A stretch of DNA of 64,000 nucleotides, taken from Knoxdaviesia capensis (Eukaryota; Ascomycota; Sordariomycetes; Microascales; Gondwanamycetaceae). The notes beneath the pieces were generated by a model. It made no database searches. It was given only the letters and a program-made list of their open reading frames with translations, and was not told the DNA's origin. Below are positions 22,259 through 34,142 of the stretch, piece by piece. A program made the position numbers and the translations under genes. Numbering within the stretch: position 1 is the first letter of the stretch; each line of letters opens with the position of its first letter. Where the stretch lies: positions 1,793,565 to 1,857,564 of the forward strand of contig LNGK01000006.1 in NCBI GenBank assembly GCA_001510575.1, given 5' to 3'.

Positions 22259-25200
22259 ATGGCCAGCACCACGCCCATACCGGTGCCGGTGATTCCCGGG
22301 GCCGCACGAAACACGCCGATACGGCCTCCGGCCGTCGCCGTCGGCGCGACCGACTCGACGCGCAAACGCAAGCGCACGAAGACCGAGATTGAGGCCATGG
22401 AGTCGGCCAAGAAGGTGCGGTCGATGCTGGAGATCTCGCAGGCCAACGCTGCGGCTGCACAGGCGCCGAGTGTGACAGCTGTGATTGAGTCGGAGGAGGC
22501 GGAGGCGGCGGTTGTGTACGGCGATTGGGTGGTTTCCAAGCCGTCGGGCGGCCGGATGGTGGATTGTGATACTATTTTGACCGCCGATGAGAGGTATGCC
22601 GCGTTTGCACTATTCCACGCGCTCATGTTGCTTGCTGGAACGCCAACTAACTTCTGTGGTGAATGCCCAATTAGATTCCTCATTGTCCCGTACTCGTCAT
22701 CTATTCAGGTGTACTCTGCCGCAAACTCGCTCCTCATCCGCCGCATACCGGTTCCGCGAACGTCGCTCGCCTCGACCGTGCTAGCCCTGGGCCTGTCCAA
22801 ACACGAGCCGAACTATGTCTGGGTGGCCTGTAGCGATGGCCTCGTGTGCAAGATCGACTGGACCGGCAAGGAGGACAGCAAGCCGAAGTACTTCCGCACA
22901 AAGTCCGGCAGCGCCACGGCCATGACGGTGTTCCTCGTCAACACCACGTCGGGCCCGCTGGAAACCATCCTGGTATCGGAGCTGGTGTTCTCCAACTCGC
23001 CGCGCATCCAGATTGTGGCGTACGGAGGCGGCGACGACCCGGCGGCGCCCAAATCCAAGGTTCTGCTGGACCTGGCGCCGTTTGCCGAGTCGACGGCCTT
23101 CAGCACGCTGCAAGCACTAAGCGGAGCCCCGTGCATTGCCGCGGCAAGCCACGATAACCTGGTGCTGGGGAGACTGAAAAAGCCGAAACAGACCACTATC
23201 TCGTCGGTTGAGGACCTAACCTTTGACTTTTATACGTTCCGCACGCCGGATCTGGTCACATCGCTGGATACCCGTGTGGTGTCGAAATCTGCCCATGCTG
23301 CCGCGCTTAGTCAAGGGAAGCGTGGAAAGACGGGCCGGGCCAGACGTCAGGAAGGTGTTCCGATTGTTGATGTTCTGGTCGGCGGAGCCAGAGGAGCGAT
23401 ATACCACTACAACGATCTTCTAGACCGGCTCCAGGCAATGGAGAGCGCTGGTGGCCGCAAGTATATGGTGCAGTCTCGCAAATTCCACTGGCACCGACGA
23501 GCTGTTCACTCGGTGAAGTGGTCCAGAGACGGTATGCTTTTCAACCCTGCTCGTCTCATGGCTAAATGTTCCGGTGCAATGCTAACCCCAGTTCCGCTAA
23601 TCTAGGCAACTACATGATCTCCGGAGGATCGGAAAGCACGCTGGTGATGTGGCAGATGGATACGGGCAAGTTCAGCACGCTGCCGCATCTTCCCGCGACG
23701 ATTGAGAACATCACAGTGTCGGAGACCGGCGCATCCTACGTAATACACACCGACGACAACTCGGTGATGGTGCTCTCGACCGCCGAGCTTGAACCGACCG
23801 CCTACGTGACCGGTATCCAGGCCGCAACGACCAACGGCCAGATCTCGAAGGATCACCTGGTGACGCGAGTGGAAAGCGTTATTGCGAACTCGCCCGGCGC
23901 CCGAAAGCCGGCCGTTCCCAGACTCTGTGCCGCGATCAACCCGGCCAACAACTCGCAGCTGTATCTGTGTGTTGGAACCGGCCGCCAGGCCCAGATCTCG
24001 GCCTCGACTCCGTACCTGCAAGCGCTTGATCTCGAGGTGTTTCGCAGCACCTCCCGCCAGGCGATTGCCCGCACCGCCCCGACTGCCAACAATCAGACGC
24101 CGTCGGGCCAGCCGATCGTGGACCCGAGCGTCACGCACATGGCCTTCTCGGGCGATGGCTCGTGGCTCGTCACCGTTGACGACTGGAAGCCGGCGCCAGG
24201 GTACATTGTGCAACCGCACTGGTCGAACGAGGACAGCACGCCACAGCTGGCCCAGGAGAACCGCGAGGTGCACCTGAAGTTCTGGCAAATGGGCGAGGAC
24301 GGGCTGTTCTCGCTAGTGTCCCGCATCAACGCGCCGCACTTTGCCACCGTCACCGAGACGGTGCTGGATGTGGCGGCTGATCCCGGGTCGGCGCGCTTCG
24401 CCACGCTGGGCACGGACGGGTGCGTCCGGATATGGAAGCCGAAAGCCCGCCAGCGCGACGGTGTGATCCCGCGCGACCAGAAGGGCAACCCCCTGCAGGG
24501 CTGGCAGTGCTCCGCGGTGATTCCCGTGGGCCAGTCGACGGTGACGACGACGGAACCCCGCAGCGGCGGCGCTGTCGCGGCGCCCGCTGCAGAGGCCGAG
24601 GTCGAGGACGGCAAGATCTGCTTCTCGGAGGATGGCTCGACGCTGTTCGTGGCCTACGGCCACGACTCGACCAGCGGCCGGGTTTCAGCCATCGACGTGC
24701 GGTCAGGCGAGACCAAGGCCGAGTGGGACGGGCTGTGGACCGGGTCGCTGCACGGCCTGGAGGTGCTCTCGCCGTACCTGGTGGTGCTCTCCGACCAGCT
24801 CCGCGTGTACGACGTGGTGGCCGACGGCCTGTGCTACGGCATGCCGCTGAGCGCGTCCAAGCGGATCCTCCGCGCGCACGGTACCGTCCACCTGGCGGCC
24901 GACCACCAGGGCCGCCACTTTGCGGTGGCGTTCCAGCACCCGACCGGATCCGAGGTGCTGGTGTTCCGGCCGGACGATATCTGGCCGGTGATGACACACC
25001 ACTTTGCCAGCCGCGTGGTGGCGGTGGTTCCGGCCAACGGCAGCCAGGGCAGCAGCAGCAGCAGCAGCAGAAGCAGCACCGGTGGCGCCGGAAGTAGGAC
25101 CGGCGGGTTTGTGGTGATTGACGACGACGCGCAGCTGCGCACCATCTCGGAGGTGGCCGATGCCACGGCGCTGACGCTGGCGCGGCCGCTGGACGACATG

Positions 25201-25491
25201 CACATGAGCGAGACAGCAGGCGTCACGGACGGCGAGGCGGGCATCGAGCTGATGGACGAGGACGCGGGCGACGACGAGGACGACGGGGCGGAAGACGCCG
25301 AAGCGGCTGGTGCGGACGTGATGGATGTGGATGGCGACTCGGACGACGGCGACGACGAGAGCCCGGCGGGCCGCACGGTGGTCCTGGGCCACCACCAGCT
25401 GTCGGAGATTTTCGATGCGGCGCCGGCGTTCGCCATGCCGCCGATTGAGGACACGTTCCTGAAGGTGGCGGCGCTGCTTGCGCGGCCGTGA
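22259..25491 (+). CDS. UTP17: U3 snoRNP / t-UTP WD-repeat protein Utp17 (Nan1, WDR75)
   Basis: Nucleolar WD40 protein of the t-UTP subcomplex of the small-subunit processome, needed for early 18S pre-rRNA processing and linked to polymerase I transcription. Exons 22259-22593, 22675-23531 and 23606-25491 give 1025 residues. Both introns are short with good branch points (CCAACTAAC, TGCTAAC). A basic N-terminus (RKRKRTK) precedes two WD40 propellers; blade-like segments include WHRRAVHSVKWSRDGNYMISGGSESTL and the GTDGCVRIWKP region. The C-terminus has a poly-Ser tract (about 24,600-25,080 in genome terms), a long Asp/Glu-rich stretch and a short helix ending IEDTFLKVAALLARP. Its length and two-propeller architecture fit Utp17. 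Divergent from RPB10. Confidence 0.85.
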
Positions 25492-26175
25492 GTTGCGTGG
25501 TTGGGTTTTGGGGGAGGTAGTTGAGGCGGCCGGCCGGAGGAGTCGTTAAGTTATTCCGGGTTCTTCACTTTTTCAGTTCTTTTTTTCATCGCAGGCACAC
25601 AAAACAATGCATTATCAGAAAATTACTCTTCAAGTTCTATCATATCTTCGTCTTAGCCGTGGATTGACTCTTTTTGTAGGTCCCGCGGTCGTCGGGCCTC
25701 CGATGTCCGGAGCGGGGTCAGCCGGGCGAAAATCCCGAGGTTTAAGTGCCGATGGCGCAACGAGCGGCAAAAGTGGGCTCATTTTTGTTCCCTTCTCTTG
25801 GTGGTTTTTTTGTCCCTTTTATTCCTCCATCGACTTTTCAAACTCCTCCGTTCATCCGTCTTGTATACTCTTCTTTTTGTTTCAACTTGTCCTTTCTGCT
25901 TATCCCGAGATATTTCTATTCGGGAGTGAGAGATTTCATCGGGTGGTATTGATTTTCAGCTGGGACTTTCAGAGAGTCCTTTGGGTCTTTTTGAGACCTG
26001 TTAGGGTGAGCTTCACCGGCGTGTTTACTCCTTTCGCGATACTCTGTGGATTGAGCTGGAAGAGGCTGGCTATACAATCTCCGGTTCCCGTTGTATACTC
26101 CGACGTCTGGTGTTCTCCACTACCCATCAACCATCAAGACATCTTGATCCTCTTGTCCAGCACACCAAGTCAGCA
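25492..26175. other. Intergenic; 3' flank of UTP17 and leader of the next gene
   Basis: T- and pyrimidine-rich plus strand, particularly 25780-25900. This agrees with a 5' leader for the oxygenase gene starting at 26176. No separate gene seen. Confidence 0.45.
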
Positions 26176-27409
26176 ATGGCGTTCAGCGAAATCCCGGTGC
26201 TGGACCTCTCGCTCGCGAGCAACCCGGAGACCAAGCCGGCGTTCCTGGCCGACCTGCGGCGCGCGCTGCTGGAAGTCGGCTTCCTGTACGTGAAGAACGT
26301 CGGCCTGCCGGACCAGCTGGTCGCCGAAGTGATCCGGCTTGGGAAGGGCTTCTTCGATCTGCCGATGGAAGAGAAGTATGCACCACCACCGCCAACACCT
26401 CACCGGATCAGGGGTGACCCCCCGGCTAATGAACACCCTCTGCAGACTGCGCATCGAGATGAAAAACGCCCCCTCGTTCCTGGGCTACTCGCGCTTCGGC
26501 GCCGAGCTGACTGCCGGCGCGGTCGACCTGCGCGAGCAGATCGACCTGGCCACCGAGCACGCGGTGCCGGCGCGCGACGCGCCGCGCCACCACAACCTGT
26601 GCGCGCCGAACCAGTGGCCGGCCGACCCGCTGCTGCCGGGCTTCCGCGCCGTGTTAGCCGAGTACCTGCAGCGCATGGGCGCCATCTCCACGCACTTCAC
26701 GGCGCTGATCGCCGAGGCCATCGGGCTGCCGGCCTCCGCGTTCGACCGCTTCTTCGACGCCGACCAGCTGCACAAGCTCAAGATCGTGCGGTACCCGGAC
26801 GCCAGCGAGGCCGGGGCCGCCGGCGCCGGCCCCGCCGGCGTGGGCCGTCAGGGCGTCGGCCCGCACAAGGACAGCATGCTGACCAGCTACCTCCTGCAGG
26901 CGTCGCCGCACCGCGGCCTGCAAGCGCAGAACGTGGCGGGCGCGTGGATCGACTGCCCGCCGGTGGCCGGCACGCTGGTGGTGGCGATCGGCCAGGGGCT
27001 GGAGGCGCTGACGCAGGGCGTGTGCGTGTCGACCACGCACCGCGTGGTGTCGCCGCCGGCCGGCGCCGGCCCGCGCTTCAGCATCCCGTTCTTCCAGGGC
27101 GTGCGCGGCGACACCACGTTCGCCGAGCTCGACAACGCCGGCCTGGCCGCCCAGGTGCCGGCCGCGGTGCGGGCCGAGCGCGACGCGGTGCGTGCGCGCG
27201 TGGCGGCGGCGGCCGCGCAGGCTGGTCGCGCGGTCGACGACGTCGAGTTCACGTTCCGGAAGGGCGGGGTCGCGCAGAGCCTTGGGGAGGCCACGCTGCG
27301 GAATCGCGTCAAGAGCCACCCGGACGTCGGCGCGCGGTGGTACCCGGATATCCTGGAGGATCTGCGGCGGGAGCGGGCGGCGGCGGCGGCGGCGGTAACC
27401 GCCGCATAG
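26176..27409 (+). CDS. 2-oxoglutarate/Fe(II) oxygenase, isopenicillin-N-synthase-like
   Basis: Non-heme iron dioxygenase of the plant/fungal 2OG-FeII family; the substrate cannot be told from sequence. Exons 26176-26375 and 26446-27409 give 387 residues. The N-terminus has the DIOX_N pattern (IPVLDLSL...FLADLRRALLEVGFLYVKNVGLP...GKGFFDLPMEEK). The catalytic core shows the iron ligands His207 and Asp209 (GPHKDS), His265 (STTHRVVSP), and the 2-oxoglutarate-binding Arg277-x-Ser279 (PRFSIPFF). A Gly/Ala-rich insert (EAGAAGAGPAGVG) sits just before the HxD motif. The C-terminal 100 residues contain a long Ala/Arg helix. No biosynthetic neighbours are present, so a secondary-metabolite role is not implied. 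Confidence 0.9.
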
Positions 27410-27939
27410 ACCGGGACCGGGGAAGCTCTCGGTCGATGTTCACATGTAGCTAGTTCATGTATAAACTTGATGTTTAGGGCTTTTTTTATGATGTATTTTC
27501 CTACTGCAAAACCAAGAAACCCCCTCTATGGCCCCAAACGAAGCTAAACAGGATCGCCGTACGCTCTATCTCGAAACCCAAAACTAAGGAACGCACAGCT
27601 TGAAAGAAAGAAAATGCTCATGTATTCCCCTCGCTGCAGACGCAAGCACGATAAACCTGTCAAAAGAAAATAAAAACTCCCCCATCGTCGCATAACGAGC
27701 CCAGAACCCACACCCGCCGTTCTCTAAGTCCACCTTTCCTTCCACTCTCGCGCCCCCTCCCCCGCCGCCGGTCAAGAAGGACTCCCGGGACCGTTGTCGA
27801 CTCGCTAGATTGTCCGGTACACGCTCGGGTCGGTCTCCGTGTTCGGGGGTCGGCCTTACGGGCCGCGGGAGAAGCGGGATTCGCACCGGTACAGAGCCGC
27901 ACAGCCCCGCGACCGCCCTGCGTAGTGAGTGGGCCGGGC
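27410..27939. other. Short convergent intergenic region
   Basis: Lies between the 3' ends of the oxygenase gene (plus) and the zinc-finger gene (minus). No further coding evidence. Confidence 0.5.
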
Positions 27940-28597
27940 TTAGGCCTTGAAATCCGGGAAGCAGTCGGCCAGGCCCTTGCTGTGGCGGTTCTCGGCGTGC
28001 GTGGTGAGCCTGTGGGACGTCGAGAGATCGGGAGAAACACGGTCAGTCGGCAGCCTCTACCGCATTTTCAAACAAAAACACGCAGATATAGATAGAGCGA
28101 GAGAGGAACGCAGGACGGGGTAAAAACGTACGCGGCAGCCTTGGTGGTCTTCAGGAAGGTCTGCTTGCAGATATCGCACTGGATGTCGCACGCAGCGGCG
28201 TTCTACGAGTCCCCCACACACACACACACCGTTCCAGTCAGTCAGTCGGTGGGTTCAGCGTCCAGATTCCGGGACGCACAAGCCCGGTCCTGCGGGTTCC
28301 GAGTCTCGGGGACAACAAAAAGGAGAGAGGGAGAGAGATCACGGGAAACATACCGCCTTCAGCTGCGACTTGGCCGCCTTGCCATCCTTCTGGGCGCGCT
28401 CGCGCTTCTGCTGGGCCTTGGCTCCCTGTGAAGAAGAGAGGGAAGATAAGGGTTAGGTTCTGGCTCGGTCTCTGTCTGTCTCTATCCGTGTCTCACATCC
28501 ACACACTCTCTCTCTCTCTGGTCTCTGCTCTCCACCGCCGATCACCGCCTCTCCCACAACCCCTCCACCCCGCCTGAGACCAACATACGTTACCCAT
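27940..28597 (-). CDS. Small C2H2 zinc-finger protein (At2g23090/ZNF706-like)
   Basis: Four exons, 28597-28589, 28425-28354, 28202-28132 and 28009-27940, join into 73 residues. The first exon is only nine bases (MGN). The N-terminal half is Lys/Gln/Ala-rich (GAKAQQKRERAQKDGKAAKS), like the 4F5/SERF-type head of this family. A single finger follows, with ligands in CDICKQTFLKTT and HAENRH. The end is GLADCFPDFKA, close to the family's ECFP ending. Such proteins are widespread in fungi and plants, but their role is poorly known. All donors are GT; the last exon pair uses donor GTACGT. The gene is convergent with the oxygenase gene. Its tiny exons make it easy to miss. Confidence 0.85.
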
Positions 28598-29567
28598 GAT
28601 TCCTCAAGTCGTAAGAAGAAGGAAAAGAAATTCAAAGTAGAAAAAAAAGGAGGGGGTATCAGCCAAACAAGAAAAGTGCTCGTAAAAAGACGTGAAAGAG
28701 TCGTTCAAAACCACCACCCCTCCAAAAAACCTCCAAAAAAAAAGAAGGAAAAAAAGGAAAAAAAATCAAAACGGACGGACAAACCCGAACCCACCCACTC
28801 TGCTCACTCGCTGTCACACCAATTTTCTATTTTTTTATAATCTTTTTATTTCAGCCGCCTGGAAAATCCGCCTTACGATAACCGATAAAAAAAGTGGCGC
28901 TCGTAACAGAGTAAGGGTCTAACCCGTACGCCGTCTGTATATTTACGACCCAAGGCACCCTGTGTGAATCTCATGGCGGGGTCGCCTTTCACGTGGAACC
29001 ATGGAAGCTTGACACCCGCACATACAAGCCGCACGATTCGCACCCGTTCGTAGACTGTCCATTACGATAACTGAATCTCAAGATCCAAAAGAGTGGAAAG
29101 TTCGTCTATAACTGTAGTGATGATAACATGAAGAAAGCCAGAAAAGCGAAAGAAAAGGCCCGGCAGTGAGAAAAAAACTGGCTCGCAAACGAAAAACTCC
29201 TTCCATACATAGCTCACTTCACCGTTTGTAAATCGGCGGTCTCCTCCTCTTTTGTAGATACGTCTCCTCATCATGGTCACTTTTTTCTCGCCGTCAAATA
29301 ACTAGGTGGTATGAAAATAAGAAAGAAAAAAGCACAAAAAAGCAAGGACAGATCAAGATCTGCCGTTCCCAGTATCTATAAAAGTTCTACCAGACGGGGT
29401 GTGGGAACTGTGTATCAGGGAAAGATCGACGAGGACTGGAATCGAAGGCTGGGCGAAAACTGGGGACATTAGAGCCCGGACAGGAAGACCTGGCCGAGGA
29501 AGAGAGAAAAAAGAGAACGAAAAGAAAAAGCAGAAAAAAAAAAGTGTGTCTGAACGACTAAACCCCC
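28598..29567. other. Intergenic DNA, no gene recognised
   Basis: Contains the A-rich upstream region of the zinc-finger gene (minus strand) and the probable 3' untranslated region of TPS1. No RNA gene or coding frame recognised. Confidence 0.45.
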
Positions 29568-31291
29568 TCACGCCGCCTCGGTGGCCTCAGCAACCGCCGC
29601 CACTTCTTCCTCCGCAGCCGGAGCCGGGGCGGCGATGGCCTTGGCGGCCTCCGCGCTGGGGGCCGGCTCGGTCGGCTCGTTGGCGATGCGGGTCATCTCC
29701 GACACGAAGCTGGCGCCCCACCACGCACTGGTGTACTTGAACACGTAGCGCTCCAGCTTGCGGAAGTTGGCCTCGCGCTGCTCGGGCTTCATGGTCACCG
29801 CCTCGTACAGCGCATCGGCCAGCTCCTCCGTGTTCCACGGGTTGACAATCAGGCTGCCGCCGCTAAGGCTCTGCGCCGCGCCGGTGAATTCGGACAGGAT
29901 CATCACGCCGTGGCGCTCCCGCTGTGTGGCAATGTACTCGTAGGACACCAGGTTCATGCCGTCGCGCGTCGAGCTGACCAGGCACACGTCCGACACCGCG
30001 TACAGCGCCGCGAGCTCGTCAAACGACACGCTCTGGTGCAGGAAGTGGATGGGCATGAACTCGATGGTGCCAAACTTGCCGTTGATGCGGCCCACCAGCT
30101 CGTTGACCACCGCGCGCAGGTTCTGGTACTCCTCGACGTCCTGCCGCGACGGCACCGCCACCTGCACCAGCACAATCTTGCCCACCCACTCCGGGTGCTC
30201 GGTCAGGAACACTTCGAGCGCATGCAGCTTCTGCGGCACTCCCTTGATGTAGTCGAGCCGGTCGACGCCGACAATCAGCTTGACGCCCTGGAACTTGCGG
30301 CTCAGAGCCTCAATGCGGGCCTTGACGTTGGGCTTTTCGAGGCCCTCGACGAACTTCTCGGGGTCGATGCCGATGGGGAAGGCGCCGACAGTCACAAAGC
30401 GGCCGGCAAACTCGACGCCGCTCGGCGTGGTAGGGACGGACAGAATTCGCGAGCAACTCGACAGGAAGTGGCGGGCATAGTCGTAGGTGTGGAAGCCGAT
30501 CAGATCGCAGTAGAGGACGCCACGCAGCAGGTCCTCGCGCACGGGAAGGATACGGTAGATTTCACTGCTGGGGAACGGCGTGTGCAGGAAGAAGCCGATC
30601 TTGATGTTCTTGCGGGTGTTGCCGAGCTCTTCGCGCAGCATCTGCGGCAGCAGCATCAGGTGGTAGTCGTGGACCCAGATCAGGTCACCATCTTGAACGT
30701 CGGGCACCACGGCCTTGGCAAACAGCCGGTTGACTTCGCGGTAGGCATCCCAGGCCGACTCGTCAAAGGTGATCTCACCGGGGTGGTAGTGGAACAGCGG
30801 CCACAGAATCGAGTCTGGTGGGAGGGGGCGGTGAAACACCGGATTTGTTAGTACTGGTTGGGGATTGGGTGTGTGCGGTGTGCGAGTTTCATTTCAAATG
30901 CAGCCTTGCGCACTACACTGGCTGATGAAGTGGCATAGATTCGAAGGCAGCAGAAAAAGAAAAAAAAAAAAAAAAAGAGAAGCTTACTGGCAAAGCCGTT
31001 GTAATGCTTGTCGGCAAGCTCGTCGTCAATGAACACCGGGTGAGCTCCGTACTCATCCTGAAGCCGCTGCTTCATGCCGGCAACCTCGTCGTCGGGAACC
31101 TCCAGTCCCGGCCAGCCGTACCACTGGAAGCTCGTGGTCTTGGACAGGCCACTCAGGCCGGTGACCAGACCGCCCGACGACATGGAAAACGAGTAGCTGC
31201 CATCGTCGGACCGCTTAATGGTGATGGGCAGGCGGTTGGACAGGAGGAGGAGACGGCCCGGAACGGGCTCATCGGCGGTGATACCGGGCAT
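29568..31291 (-). CDS. TPS1: Alpha,alpha-trehalose-phosphate synthase (UDP-forming)
   Basis: Makes trehalose 6-phosphate from UDP-glucose and glucose 6-phosphate in the cytosol, the first step of trehalose synthesis for stress protection and spores. Exons 31291-30988 and 30814-29568 give 516 residues. GT20 hallmarks in order: RLLLLSNRLPITI near the N-terminus, the SSGGLVTGLSGL loop, WYGWPG, WVHDYHLMLLP, GFFLHTPFPSSEIYR, FPIGIDPEKF, VGVDRLDYIKGVPQKLHA, SSTRDGMNLVSYEYIATQ and LSEFTGAAQSL. There is no C-terminal phosphatase domain, so this is a TPS1-type and not a TPS2-type enzyme. About 40 C-terminal residues form an Ala/Glu-rich tail. The intron contains an A16-18 run on the plus strand (T-run in the transcript) next to its donor side. 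Confidence 0.97.
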
Positions 31292-34142
31292 GGTTATGTG
31301 CGGGTAGAGCTTGGGGAAGCTCAGAGAAAGTTGGAGATTTGGAAAGAAGTTGGAGAGGAAGAGATCTCAGAGCACTCTGCCACAGGAAATGGCAGGAGAC
31401 AAAGAAAGAGGAGAGAGCGAAGGAATTTAAGAGAAAAAAAAAGGAAAAGAGACTATATCAAGGTTAAAAAGACACTCAAAGAACCTTAAAGAGTCCAAGT
31501 GGATCAACCAACCCGTTGAGAAGGATGAAGAGAGGAGGGATAAATTGAAGGAATAAAAGCGACCAGAAAATAGGAAGGAAGAGGCCTGTTGAGCTGGATG
31601 TCTTATAAAAGCAAGTGATAGATAGATAGATAGGACAGGAACGTCACAGCTGTCTTTATATAGCTAGTGGGGTTTCACAGGTTCTTGCGTTGTTACTGTT
31701 GTGGGAGCAGAAGAGGGACACAGACGCCAGTCAGACTGCACAGGAAAACACCGAGACAGAAACGAGAGAGAGATGAGAATGATGATGATGATGATGGGAG
31801 GTGACGATGAAGGCGCAAATAGATATAATAAAAGCTGTGCAGGTTTGGCCTGGTTGAGGATGAATGAGTATGAGCCAGCCACTAGCGAGAATCAAACGGT
31901 CCGATGGCGGGGTATTAAAAGCCAAAAGCTAGCCAGGAAGAAAAAATTGATATGCTGTACTCTTGAGCTGTTCCACTGAGAAAAAGGGTGGAACGGAGCG
32001 GGAGGAGCTTGGAATGGCTTGGATATTTGCAGTGGATGTTTTCTCGTTGCGTTTCTTGCAGGGGGACGTGGGACGCACGCTGGAGATATTAAAAATTGCC
32101 TGGTTCAAATAAAAAGTGGCTCACGGTTGCTGCTGTCACAGTCGGATTCAATGTAATGTAGCAAATATCCAATTTGGGATAGGGTGATTGCAGCAGACGA
32201 GAGAGAAGAAGCGAAGCTGTCCGGAGAGGCGGAAAAGAAAACGATTGGAGCTGAAACAGGATGTTTTTTGTAACTTCTTGGGGGGGTTGTTTGCCTTCAC
32301 CTAACTCGCAGGAAAAGTGTCACACACGATATCGCAGCTTCAAACGGTGCGATGACTGCAGATGACGCAAAAGCTGGAGCGGGGAGGAAGAGAAAACGAG
32401 GATATCAACAGATGACGGAAGAGAAATTACGTGGGCAGGATTAGTTTGTGTGTGAGTGGACTAAAACAGGCAGGACCAGCCGTTGTGATAGGCGCTGCAG
32501 GAACGACCGACACCTCTTTCCTCTTTCCTCTTTTTTTTTTGGAGGGTTTTTTTGGTTTTTTGGTTTTTTTGGTTTTTCTCTTTTTTTTTCTCTTTTTCTT
32601 CTCTCCGGATTTTTACGGAACGACAAGCTTCCCGCCGGCCTAATAGATATAAGAGATACGAAAAAGGAAAATAGAAGGAACGCAACAACCCGTCGTCCGT
32701 GGTTGTACCTGCTCTTTTTTCTTTTTTCTTTTCTCTTATTTTTCTGTCCTTCTCTTTGGCTCTTTCCTGGATTGCAGGACCGGATGAATGTCGCAATTAC
32801 TGCAGGACAGAAGGTACGCTGTAAGCTGGAGAACGACAACACTTCCCCGGGACGGTCTTTTTCCCCCGCTATTATTGTCACAGGTCACAAATCGTATTAG
32901 CCGTGAGGAAGAAGAGAGATGTAGAGAAAAAGAAAAACAAGAATACAGTAGAGTGAAAGGAGATCTCCAGGGCACACTCTCCTAAATCTGCAGAAGCATC
33001 AGTGGCCACTTGCCCTGTAGCCCTCTCTCGGCCTCCCAGCTCTGTGCTTAGCCGGGACTCTAGGCCAGCTTGACCTGCTCATGACGACATCTGGGCCCTG
33101 ATCGTCATGGCTGGTCATATCTCTTGGGGATATCGCGATTCTTTAGGGTTAGTTAGCCTGGGCATGATCTGGTATCTTGGATAGGAACCACGGCCCTGTT
33201 CGGCCATTATTACGGAGGTTCTCCATCACCAACCACCACGCCGCTTTACTCTGGTTTCTGGTTGCGTGCCCCGAGCCCTGCTCGACAATGCTCTCGCGTC
33301 ATTTCCGGGCTGCCCAGAGGCGTGGCTGTCTGTGTCTCGAGTCCTTTACGCGCATCCTTCGTCTCGAAACCTCACGTACCAACATCTCGCGCCTTTGTTC
33401 TATTCTGGTCCGGACGATAACCACCCGGGTCCACTGGAAAGCCCAAAGAGAGAGGGAAAACTGCCCCCCAGTTCGATTTTTTTCTTGGGTCGTCCTTTTT
33501 TTCGTTCTCCGGCCCTTTGTTCCCGTTGCGGCCCGGCAAAGTGCCAGCCCTGGCCTGTTCCAAGGGCCCTGGCCAACCAATCATCCCGGCCTGGCCACAT
33601 GCTTCTGGGAGCTGATAGAGAGGGGGGGACCGAGAATCTTCTGCTCGGGGCGTGCAATTTTGCCGGAACATCGTGAGCCAGCTGTTGTATAGTACAGTAT
33701 TCCACTCCTGTGTGCTCACCACGTAATCCAGACCTCTCGAAGAATTGAGTTCCAGACCTGTCAAGCATCAAGTACGTACCTCCCCTCGTCGGAGGGTAAA
33801 CAGTAAACACAGCTTCGTTCATCGGCAGGCACAACCCTTGCTTCTTCCTGCCTCTTCAGTATCGCCAATCTGCACGTGATCCCGCGACCTCGCGCCAACA
33901 GTGGTTTTGCAACGCGTGCCTTCTTCTCTTCCATCAGTCTCTTCATCGCGTCTCCTCATCATCGCGTATCTGCGCATTGTGATTCTTTTTTTTTGCGAGA
34001 CCTTTTTGTCCTGTTTTCAAAGTCCCTTTTCTTCTTTTGTCTTCTCCCCTTCCCCCTTTTTGTCCCTCTTCATCACACACACCAACCACCATTTCTCTCC
34101 GTGATTCAATTGCTTCTCGGCTCCCATCGCCTCGAACAGACA
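31292..34142. other. Divergent intergenic region between TPS1 and the DEK_C-like gene
   Basis: About 2.85 kb. The first part is pyrimidine-rich on the TPS1 strand with (GATA)n at 31617-31633 and (GAT)n at 31776-31797. A T/G-rich block lies at 32520-32610. A 171-codon frame at 33177-33692 looks like chance (no domain, odd composition). From 33940 to 34140 the plus strand is pyrimidine-rich, a likely leader of the gene at 34143. Confidence 0.5.
31654..31663 (-). promoter_or_regulatory. Candidate TATA box of TPS1
   Basis: Reads CTATATAAAG on the minus strand, about 365 bp upstream of the TPS1 ATG, with a pyrimidine-rich leader on that strand between them. I did not find a clear stress-response (AGGGG) cluster by eye. 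Confidence 0.4.

Noticed and set aside
33177..33692. 171-codon plus-strand frame in the TPS1 upstream region
   Set aside because: No domain, splice context or family resemblance; several competing frames cover the same DNA.
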